Below, one piece after another: positions 1 through 7,227 of a stretch of DNA of 13,897 nt. The first letter of the stretch is position 1. The number at the start of each line of letters is the position of its first letter. The translations under genes and the position numbers were made by a program. The stretch comes from Scenedesmus sp. ARA3 (lineage: Eukaryota; Chlorophyta; Chlorophyceae; Sphaeropleales; Scenedesmaceae). The notes beneath the pieces are model-generated. The model did no database searches. It was given only the letters and a program-made list of their open reading frames with translations, and was not told the DNA's origin. The stretch covers positions 1 to 13,897 of the forward strand of contig RWJK01000176.1 in the NCBI GenBank assembly GCA_004335835.1, written 5' to 3'.

Positions 1-2932
1 AGCAGCTCGCACCTTTGCGCGCGCCTCCAGCGCCCGCCCCAGCAGCACGAAGGCCAGCAGCATCACCGGCTCCTCCAGGAAGCTCGCATCAAAGCCCAGC
101 CCGGGGTGCAGCGCTGATGCAGCGCCCACAGTGAAGCTGGTGCTGCTGCCGATTGCCACCAGGCTGTTCATGTTGGGGTTGCCTGCCATCAGAGACTTGA
201 AGCCGCCAATGAGCAGCCTGCATGCAGGTGATAGCAGGCAAACGGGTGCAAAGAGAAGATGTGAGAAAGCAGCGCAAACGCGCCCAGCGCCCAACATTTC
301 CAACATGCCCATCACGCTAAAATCAATCATTCAAACACACAGCAGAAACCAAACACGACACCTGTCAGCTTCCAAAACACGATCAAGAAGACGTCATCTG
401 CAACAACTCACGTGCGGCCCGGCCCCAGCAGCGCAAACGCGCCCAGCGCCCCAGACACCGCAGGTGTCCCCATCAGCGTCATGAACTGCGTGTGCGCAAA
501 CTGGTGGTAGCCCAGCATGTGCAGCAGGTGCCCAAAGTGGTGGCTGCAGCACAGCAGCACCAGGCCCCAGGCAAGTCCGAGGTTGATGAGGCTCTGGCGG
601 GCCTCTTCTGCGCGGCGTGCTTCTGCTTCATCTGAAGTGAGCTCACTGTGCTGCTCGGTGCGCGGCTGTGCGGGGAAGCCCTGCAAGGTTGTAGAATAAC
701 GCAGCAGGAAAGAACAGCGCAGCCTGTAATCAGGTTTCTTTGCTGAGTTGATGTGCATCCAGGACTGCTGTGCTTTTTATTCGGGGGGGGGGAGAGGGTG
801 GAGGTGGAGGCTTGAGGCAATTGTGCAGTGCCCAAAGCAGTCATGTGTATAAGGCTGTGGCGGGCCCCCTCGGTGCGGCGCGCTTCTGCTTCGTCGCTGG
901 TAAGCTCGCTGTGCTGCTCCGTGCGCGGCTGCGCAGGGAAACCCGGTGCATGTGTTTGACTGTCGGTCATTATCATCATGTTGCCCATCAAGCCATAGCA
1001 TCAACGCTTTGTGTGATTGTCGGTGGGCAGGAGAAGGCAGCAACTACATTGTTACGAGTGCTGTTGACAGGCAGGCTGTCTTCAGCATGTGTTGTTGAAG
1101 TCTTCAGCGTGTTGATCTAGGAGAGTGGGTCTGCGACTGCTACTGCTGCTTCCAAGCTTGATAGTCAAACACTCGGGCGTCCGCTGCTGCCGCCACTGCT
1201 GTCATCACCGCCGGCAGCTGCCGCCGGCGCCGCTGTTGTCTACCAGGCGGAGTGAGCCAAGAGCAGGCATGCCTGCCAGTGCAGCAACTGCGCTGCTGCT
1301 GCTGCTGCTGCTGCAATGCTGCCTGTGGCCTCACCTTCTTGGTGAGCATCTCTGCAGCTGCTGACACCACACCCAGCTCGCCAGCACTGCAGCACGCAGC
1401 AGCAGCAGCAGCAGCAGCATGTCAGCAGCCGCAACCGCGACAGCGATGATGTCACCTCGTGTTGCAGTGTTATATACCCATGCGACCTTACCAGGGCCAG
1501 ACACACGCACCTGCAGGACAGCTGCTGCTGCCACAGCTCGATGCACACAGTAACAGTTGACAACCTGTGGCCTGCTGCTGCTGCTGCTGCTGCTTTCTCA
1601 CAAAACAGCCACTTACTCAGCAACGTCCCTAGCTCCTGCTGAATAATGCGCTCTATCACATCCACCCAATCACCCCCAAGCCCTGCCCACACCTGACAGT
1701 CACCGCTGCCGACTCTGTGAGCAGGTTCACTGCCGCGCCCTGCACCCCTGGATGCTTCAGCAGCATGGACTTGACTGCTGCAGAGCAGCCGCCGCACTTC
1801 ATGCCGCCTACGTCTAGCACCACAGTCTGCAGCAGCGGCTGCTGCTCCGGGTCCTCGTCTGGCGTGAAGGAGCCTGCATGCATGCAGATGCACAGGCACA
1901 GAATAGCGGGCGGAGCATGAGTGATGGACAGTACATACGCTGCTGACTAATTGCGAGAGTGTTACATGGACTCAGGTTACTCATCTGGCGTGAAGCGCCT
2001 GCATGCGCAGCACTTCCGTGCACACACACACACATATGTACTAGGCACATCGCGACAGGCGGAGGATGAGATAGCGGGTGTAGCTGCTATCATGAGTGAG
2101 TTGAGCTTATGTTGCTGCTGCTGCTGCTGCCCAAAGCCTCTTCAGTGATGCTCTGTCAGCTACGGTTGCGAATGCTGTTGTCACTTGTGACAGCTCGTGT
2201 TGTACATGGCCGGCGGTCCACGCCAATGCAAGCATGCCGCATGCGCATTTACGTGTTGCATTTTGTTTGAGCAGCCGCCACTTGAATGCCTTTAGGCACA
2301 AACGACGATGCGCTATCATGCTGCAGAACAACCACACAAGATTACTGGCCCAAGTGTAAAGTGTAATGCGTGCATGTAGGGCGAGCTGTGCAAAAGATAG
2401 CGCGTGTGATATATAGCTTGCAAGCCAGTCGCAGCGCACACCCTGTTGTAAGCATGCGAGCATGCACAGGCAGCCCAACACACTGTGTAAGGGCCTTACT
2501 GCTGTGTCTGCTTGTCGCGCACATATGTGTACATTCACGTACAACACCAATTGCACCTCGTGCTACACCCAGCTGCTGCTGAAGACAGGCGCGACAGCTG
2601 TCATGCGCTACCAGGGAATAGCTGCACCAAATGCTGCACTCACCAGTTTGTGTGGCAACTGACGCCTCAGCAGAAGAAGCCCTGGTGGTGAATGGCAGCT
2701 GCTGCCCCTGCTGCCTTTGCTGGAGCAGCAGCGGGCGCGCTGCTGCAGTTGCTGCTCCCAAAGCTGCTCTCCAGTGCTGGCTACCAGTCTGCACTGCTGA
2801 TGCATGCGCTCGTATCTGTATATGGCTGCATCTGCTAGCTGCTAGAATGGTTCCTCGGCGAACGAGAGCTAGCACGGGCTGTGACCGAAGCATGGCACCA
2901 GCAGGCCTTGCCCGCTGCTGCAGCTGCAGCAT
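1..2932 (-). CDS. PAA1/PAA2-type chloroplast copper-transporting P1B-ATPase, N-terminal part (5 exons)
   Basis: Exons in transcript order: 2932-2644, 1873-1693, 1386-1335, 680-412, 217-1. Together they give 1008 nt (336 codons), with GT-AG sites and matching phases at all four junctions. Exon 1 encodes about 96 residues rich in Ala, Arg, Ser and Gln with almost no acidic residues, fitting a plastid transit peptide. Exon 2 carries a heavy-metal-associated domain with LDVGGMKCGGCSAAVKS; the copper-binding cysteines are about residues 123 and 126. Exon 4 begins GFPAQPR and holds hydrophobic segments ending ALLGPGR. Exon 5 continues with GNPNMNSLV and FLEEPVMLLAFVLLGRALE, both hallmarks of plant PAA1 (HMA6) and PAA2 (HMA8). 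The family moves Cu(I) across the plastid envelope or thylakoid membrane. The A, P and N domains lie beyond the left edge. The first ATG (2932) was chosen; a second in-frame ATG lies 13 codons later. PAA1 and PAA2 cannot be separated here, although the GGMxCGGC context looks more like PAA1. Confidence 0.9.
845..943 (-). pseudogene. Intronic partial copy of ATPase exon 4
   Basis: This stretch of the intron between exons 3 and 4 repeats the first 33 codons of exon 4 (real codons at 582-680) without gaps. It reads GFPAQPRTEQHSELTSDEAE and onward, like the real exon. By hand count, 16 codons are identical, 13 differ synonymously and 4 differ in amino acid, and the first 23 codons encode identical residues. 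The real acceptor (ttgcag before GGC) is replaced in the copy by a sequence with no AG (gcaccg). The nearest upstream AG, in gaccgacag, would join to exon 3 out of phase. No donor is evident at its far end. As it stands the copy does not look spliceable, yet its substitution pattern suggests it was translated for a long time. Confidence 0.8.
1292..1314. repeat. (GCT)7 triplet run, downstream arm beside ATPase exon 3
   Basis: A 23-nt uninterrupted GCT run on the plus strand reads as CAG repeats in the minus-strand transcript, 20 nt after the donor of exon 3 (1335-1386). It is complementary to the run at 1396-1419 on the other side of the exon. Confidence 0.95.
1396..1419. repeat. (GCA)8 triplet run, upstream arm beside ATPase exon 3
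   Basis: A 24-nt uninterrupted GCA run on the plus strand reads as CUG repeats in the transcript and lies 9 nt before the start of exon 3. It can pair with the CAG run after exon 3 (1292-1314) and with the CAG run in the same intron (1572-1593). It occupies the place where a polypyrimidine tract would be expected. Confidence 0.95.
1572..1593. repeat. (CTG)7 triplet run in ATPase intron 2
   Basis: A 22-nt CTG run on the plus strand reads as CAG repeats in the transcript. It lies between the donor of exon 2 and the CUG run at 1396-1419, giving that run two possible pairing partners. Confidence 0.95.
1981..2010 (-). repeat. Partial copy of the ATPase exon 2 acceptor and 5' edge
   Basis: Within intron 1, bases 1981-2010 repeat the junction at 1855-1883, where the polypyrimidine-poor acceptor meets the first codons of exon 2 (plus-strand core ctggcgtgaag followed by cctgcatg). 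Weaker similarity continues to about 2072, matching 1890-1915 (ggcaca, ggcgga, atgag). The copied acceptor AG is intact. Splicing to it would read into the true exon 2 in the wrong frame, so it is probably a decayed tandem duplication. Confidence 0.55.
2113..2130. repeat. (TGC)6 triplet run in ATPase intron 1
   Basis: An 18-nt TGC run in the first intron of the ATPase gene. A shorter (CTG)5 run lies at 5354-5368, just before a candidate splice acceptor on the plus strand. Short CTG/CAG tracts recur across the whole window. Confidence 0.9.
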
Positions 2933-4196
2933 TGGACGTCAATAGCAATTTCTTAGCCAGCAAACGTATATGCAAGCTGTCCAAGTGCAGCGTGCGCGGT
3001 TGGTCAGTGCTGGGCGATCATCTGATCAGCATGCTGCACACGCGCACGTGCATGCACGAAAATTCACAATGCTTAAGTCAAAATACGAACACTGTGAAGG
3101 TCTACGCAGTGCGATGAGTCGCAGCAGGGCAGAGATGATGACTTGTCGTAGTAACAGGCTGATCTTGTTGGCACTTTTGGGTGCTTTCACATTCTTGAAG
3201 TCAGCCAACATGGCGGTGGATTTGCAGGCGGTGAAGTGCTCTCATGCCAAGCACCAGTCTTGGGTGTGTATGTATCTGCTAGGTGGTGCAGGTGATGCCT
3301 TCTCACCTGCAAACCTGACACATCCACGCAGCTGCAGCACTGTGAGGGTGCAGCACAGCTACATACTGACTACAAACCGACTATATCACATTTTGAACGA
3401 CTATAAAGCGGCTACAAAGTATCAAAGCTACAAAGTTGTAGCTGAGCAGTGTGGTTGACTGGTACTAGATTGCCTTTAGGCAACTATGCGTTGACAGAGG
3501 TCCATTTTGAGGCGTTCAGTTCATTGTTTATGAAGACAAAGATGTTGTCAACTGTTGTGTGTTGCAGCTGGAACTCAGTCAGACTCACTACTGCCTGCTG
3601 CCTGTGCTGCCGCTGCACTTGGCACCTGCTAGTGCTGCTACACGGCTCCAGAGTGTTTCTTAGGGAGCATAGTGTTGTTTTAGTTAGATTTTTATTTTGG
3701 AAATGTTTGCGTTCCGAGGTGCTGATGTGCGAGAGCATGCCAGACCTGTCTCGGACACCTGCAGCTGCAGACAGCTGTCTGGGGAACAGGCTGCATTCAC
3801 ATGCGTCGCAGCAGAGCGTTTGCATGCTCCGGTTCAACACAAATGTATACAGGGTGCATAAAGCGACGGCAACGAAGTCCCCTGCGGTCCAACTCCTGCA
3901 CCCTCACTGCTTAACAGCAGACCATGCTGAGGGAAATTTGTGGCTAGCAGCAGGCGCTTGATCACCTCGACTTTTGTTAGTAAATCGATGAACAAAAGTA
4001 TCTGGGAGTGTGGTGATGCCCACGGCTGCAGGCGAAGCGAGCTGTCTTTCTTGACACGAGGTGGTTTAAACTTGAGACTGGTCAGATAGGCCAACTGTTG
4101 CTACAGCTGAGAGTAGAGGTGATTTGTGATCAGAGTGCACAGCCGCGAGCGTGCGCGATAGGCGCTCCTGCTTGCCGTGGACCTCCTGCCTCACAG
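2933..4196. other. Region without a supported gene, containing the ATPase promoter
   Basis: The part next to 2932 must hold the ATPase 5' UTR and promoter; I see no clear TATA box. Several 60-170 codon frames are open on both strands (for example 2970-3458 and 3449-3961, plus), but none shows recognisable motifs or a consistent exon structure. The CTACAAA-rich repeat at about 3368-3452 lies inside. I would treat the rest as intergenic. Confidence 0.5.
3368..3452. repeat. CTACAAA-rich dispersed element, copy 1
   Basis: The stretch contains repeated actacaaa/gctacaaag words and an 18-nt palindrome at 3426-3443 (arms agctacaa and ttgtagct around a central ag). Similar words, including acaaagttgtagct, recur at about 5937-6100, so this is a dispersed repeat, possibly the end of a non-autonomous DNA transposon. 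No target-site duplication could be defined. Confidence 0.6.
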
Positions 4197-5119
4197 CAGC
4201 ACAAGGGGGCTCTTCCTCGCTGAGGTCGTGCAGGGGGCAGCGAACACGATGCCAACGACCCCATCAGGTACAGTAATGATGTTCAAGCAGCCACTATGTA
4301 CAAGGCTGCCCTGCAATCACCATAGCAGAGTGGTAAACAGCTCCAGGCGCTGCTCCTGTGTGGAGGCAGGCATGGCAGGTGGCAAACTGCCAGACGACTT
4401 TCTGCAGGTGCTTGGGCCCAACTGCAGTCACTGTCTGATGCGCCTGACTGTCCTTGGTTCACCTGACAAGCAGCAGCCACCCTGCTCAAGCATGTGCATG
4501 CTGCTGCAGCCGGTGCAACCACACAAGCAGCAGTCGTCAAGGCGCATGCATGCTCATGCATGCCGCACTGGTTGTTAAGGGTGTACTGCTGATTGATTCA
4601 TACCTATGTTGGCTGCTGCTGGTCTTCATATTGATTGCTGCAGATTCTTCACCCGCACCAGCTGGTGCAGCTGCTGCAGCAGCTCAGCTGAGCACACCTG
4701 GGGAGGCAGTCAGTGGCACCACAAGTGCGCTGCATGCTACAGCAGCAGGCGGCACCAGCCGGGACACACATGGTGCCGGCCACACTGCATAGGCCCAGAA
4801 GGGCGGCAGGGCTAAGCGGGCCCAGCAGCCTTGGCAGATCTACGCCACACACCTGATCTGCGACTACATCCCAAGGGACGCCAACGGCCTGTACTACATG
4901 TGTCATGACAGAACCGACGATGCAGGTCAGATCCATATGCTTGTAGATGCAGATGTCTTCTGACTGCATTCATTCGCACCTCACACTGTCTGACTTTGCA
5001 TTGTTTATCTTGCAGCTGGCACCCGCGTGAAGGATGCTGCACACAATTACGTCGTTCGGCACGTGCTTATCAAGTAACGTGTTGACCTGAAGGTTGTGAG
5101 GAAGTACAAGAATGAGTGA
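4197..5119 (+). CDS. Unrecognised multi-exon gene, C-terminal exons (tentative)
   Basis: The best-supported parts are 4793-4925 and 5016-5077, joined through clear sites (gatgcag before gtcaga; ttatcttgcag). They read PWQIYATHLICDYIPRDANG, LYYMCHDRTDDA, then AGTRVKDAAHNYVVRHVLIK and stop TAA (5075-5077). Upstream, 4644-4708 (SSPAPAGAAAAAAQLSTPGE) follows the acceptor attgctgcag. It can join 4793 in phase by an 84-nt intron (4709-4792) that removes an in-frame TAG. Weaker candidate exons are 4370-4456 (GGKLPDDFLQVLGP) and 4197-4267 (STRGLFLAEVVQGAANTMP), with phases that fit. After the TAA, 13 further codons (RVDLKVVRKYKNE) stay open in the same frame to TGA at 5117-5119. I do not recognise the family. 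The codon content and splice fit argue for a real gene, but the 5' end is unknown and it could be decaying. Confidence 0.4.
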
Positions 5120-5382
5120 GCAGACAAGGGCTGGCGGCTGCCTGAGCAGCAGCACTGTTCATGATGGCATTCAGATTGTTGCTTATCATGCGAGCATGGT
5201 GGTTGATATATCTGCAATTTTGCATTGGCCCGCCAGCAGCGCAGCGTCTTGAAGCATGCATTACAGAGCGGTTTGCAGTCTGCTCAGAGCACACACATGC
5301 ATTCCTGTAGTGTATCCCCTGCTCCTCCATACAATGTTGCATGGCTGAAACTACTGCTGCTGCTGCTGTACTTGTCTTGCAG

Positions 5383-5517
5383 CCGTCCGGCCTGCGTCAA
5401 CCTCCGAGCTCAAGCGTGAGCAAGGTGCCGTTGTTTGAGCTGCCTGACGCCGGCACTCCAATGGGTGCAGCAGGATTGGGGCCCCTGGAGTGCAGCTGGA
5501 TGTGTGAGCGGTCGTAG
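5383..5517 (+). CDS. Possible terminal exon (44 codons), unrecognised
   Basis: The good acceptor gtacttgtcttgcag is followed by 44 open codons, starting PSGLRQPPSSSVSKVPLFEL and ending in TAG at 5515-5517. It may be an alternative last exon of the preceding plus-strand gene or part of another transcript. No convincing phase-0 donor was found upstream, so support is limited to the acceptor and the open frame. Confidence 0.2.
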   Translation, partial: PSGLRQPPSSSVSKVPLFELPDAGTPMGAAGLGPLECSWMCERS

Positions 5518-5747
5518 AGAGCGAACAGTTTGACATCAGCACAATGTGTTGCTGATTTGCTGATGGGGTTTGGCTTGGCACAGTGTCTGCAGTTGTGTTG
5601 TGCGGTACTAGTTTTGGTCGGCAAAAGGTGGATGCCTTTGACATGCTAAGTACTGTCATGCTTCAAGGTGTGCTGCTGGTGTTGAGTGGAGTTGCGGATT
5701 GACACGGAGATGGTGCTGCAGGGTTTGCTTGATTCACTGAAAAGAAA

Positions 5748-5811
5748 AAGCAACTGGCAGTTGCAGTGCCAGCAGTGCCAGTTGCTTGATTCTGTTGCAG
5801 TGCCAGCAGTG
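5748..5811. repeat. Hairpin with overlapping 18-nt direct repeat
   Basis: Perfect 12-bp arms aagcaactggca (5748-5759) and tgccagttgctt (5776-5787) enclose a 16-nt loop. The sequence gttgcagtgccagcagtg occurs exactly twice (5760-5777 and 5794-5811), so the loop and right arm can also pair in other ways. Too short to call a microRNA precursor on sequence alone. Confidence 0.6.
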
Positions 5812-5936
5812 TTTTGGGCCCTAGGCAACAGGCTGCTACTAGGCTTGCTGCTCCCATGCCAACCTGGTGTTGCTTTTCATGGGAAATGGCCTGGATGTGC
5901 ATACAGGTTATAGCTGTTTTAGGGGTGGTTTCTAGT

Positions 5937-6100
5937 GTGTTTGTAGTCTTTTTGTAGTCGTATGTAACTGCTACAAAACCAGCTACAAAGTCTCACGACG
6001 TTACAAAGTTGTAGCTCACCTGCCGTGACTATAAACCGACTACAACCTGGCTACAAACCCGGCTGCAAAACTGTGCTTTTATAGTCGCTATGTAGCTGCA
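5937..6100. repeat. CTACAAA-rich dispersed element, copy 2
   Basis: About 160 bp is built of variants of gctacaaa, gactacaa and their complements (ttgtagtc, ttatagtc). It includes acaaagttgtagct, shared with the element at 3368-3452. The many short inverted words could form several stem-loops. It may be a small non-autonomous transposon or a degenerate minisatellite. Confidence 0.55.
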
Positions 6101-6289
6101 TGCACCTGTCACACTGCAGTGTCACAGGCTGCAGCTGCACTGCTGGGGTTCCTTGGACCGCACGTAGCACAGATTTGCTTTGCCATGCCGTTCTCGTATG
6201 GAATTGCCAGAATGGTTTCACTATGGCACATATGTGCGGCACAGATGACCTGCGCTGATGTGTTAACTCGACACATGGTTTGAAACCAT

Positions 6290-6379
6290 GCATCGTCGGC
6301 CTTCCACTCCTTCATGGTTGATCGCCAATGCGCATTTGAGCAGCAACACAGACAACCATCCACAGAGTGACACTGCTGA
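6290..6379. repeat. Dispersed 90-bp repeat, copy 1
   Basis: It aligns without gaps to 11851-11940 at 79 of 90 positions by hand count; the 3' half is nearly identical. On the minus strand both copies can be read as MDGCLCCCS, then HWR and later DDA, suggesting a shared coding or transposon origin. Confidence 0.8.
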
Positions 6380-6492
6380 TCATCAGTAAGTTACTCAGCA
6401 ACTCGCACATAACCTCAGCACCAGCTGGCACAACATAGACCTTGCAAACTGCGAACCTGGCGCCACCCACACCCCAGGATAAATCACGCGAC

Positions 6493-6651
6493 TGGCAGGC
6501 GCCGCGACCTTGCACAACAGTGTTGTCAGAGCTCTGCTCATCGTCCCGTTGGAATTCCAGCAGCCCTGTCATGGCTTCGCTTCATCTGGCCGCACAGGAT
6601 GTCAACTGCACAACTGTGTGGCAGGCACCGCGACCTTGCACAACTGTGTGG
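6493..6651. repeat. 33-bp direct repeat pair
   Basis: Bases 6493-6525 and 6619-6651 match at 30 of 33 positions (core ccgcgaccttgcacaac), 126 bp apart. The second copy lies in the candidate alternative last exon of the Ig-repeat gene. Confidence 0.8.
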
Positions 6652-6808
6652 TAGCCCCCTGCCAACCATTGCCTGCACCGGCAGCGCAACACAATAACAT
6701 GTACAGGAATGAGAAGGCAGCGACACACACAGCACCAAACATAAGGCACATGCAGCACAGCACAGCAAGACAATGAGGGAGTAAGGATACATTTTGCTTG
6801 TGTTGCAC
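6582..6808 (-). CDS. Candidate alternative last exon of the Ig-repeat gene
   Basis: A strong acceptor (ctgcctccttgacag on the minus strand) is followed by 227 nt that join the donor at 7227 in the correct phase. They stay open for about 75 codons to a TGA at 6582-6584. The product is Cys-rich and partly hydrophobic (CCVCRCLLIPVHVIVL) followed by basic residues, which would fit a C-terminal membrane anchor. Its amino-acid content is unusual and repeat-derived, so this is only a possibility. The alternative is reading through to the TGA at 7019. Confidence 0.3.
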
Positions 6809-7018
6809 CTGTCAAGGAGGCAGTATGTGTGCTGCCTCGCTAGCTGACCCAAAGCAGTGCTGTCGAAGAACGTTCCACGTTAACGTGTCCGCCGCCTACT
6901 GGCGTCACAGCGGCACTTAACAAAGTTTTGCAAGCTGCACAAAGTCATGGTGATGGACATGCTCTTGGAAACTATGGAGCTGCAGATGTACTCACCGCCG
7001 GTGATTCGCTTCAGTTTC

Positions 7019-7227
7019 TCACAGCAGCTGCGATGCAGTGAAACAGGAGCAGACTCTGAGAGATTCAGGTGCTACGTCAGCATTGCTAATTGGCGTCTCA
7101 GCAGCATCAAGTTGGCACAGCTGCTGCTGAGAGAGATTCAAGCCGAACTGGTGTGCTGGTGCATGCAGCAGCACCAACCTTGAGACGGCTGTGATTGTGA
7201 TTAACCTGCAGTGCTTCTGCTGCTCAC
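7019..7227 (-). other. Open extension of the last Ig exon (retained frame or intron)
   Basis: The frame of the third Ig domain continues past the donor-like gtgagc for 69 codons to a TGA at 7019-7021. If the donor is not used, this is the C-terminus of the protein. The extension shows no Ig-like pattern and reads like intron sequence, so I favour splicing. Confidence 0.4.

Larger units (their letters stand above)
5520..6581. other. Region without a supported gene
   Basis: It holds the hairpin and 18-nt repeat at 5748-5811, the second CTACAAA-rich element (about 5937-6100), a dispersed 90-bp repeat (6290-6379) and one copy of a 33-bp repeat (6493-6525). A minus-strand frame at 6109-6363 contains plausible-looking protein (SETILAIPYENGMAKQICAT) and may be a relict exon, but I could not attach it to a gene. 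Confidence 0.5.

Noticed and set aside
479..991. 170-codon minus-strand open frame containing GFPAQPRTEQHSE
   Set aside because: It reads the exon 4 copy in the right frame but then runs into real exon 4 in a different frame, so it is not one protein. The informative part is reported as the intronic exon copy.
1292..1593. CRISPR-like spacing of repeats
   Set aside because: The repeated units are simple CAG/CTG triplets with no unique spacers of constant length, in a eukaryotic intron.
1240..1899. 219-codon minus-strand open frame with poly-Ala and poly-Cys tracts
   Set aside because: It crosses exons 2 and 3 of the ATPase in the wrong frame and stays open because the intronic CAG/CTG runs contain no stop codon.
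4790..5077. A variant genetic code in which TAG and TAA encode Gln
   Set aside because: Such codes exist in some green algae (Ulvophyceae), but the ATPase and Ig-repeat exons contain no in-frame TAA or TAG. The TAG can be removed by an in-phase intron, and the gene at 10005 appears to end in TAG.
6109..6363. 84-codon minus-strand frame with plausible protein (AIPYENGMAKQICATCG)
   Set aside because: It overlaps the dispersed 90-bp repeat and no splice partners or family could be found; mentioned only as a possible relict.
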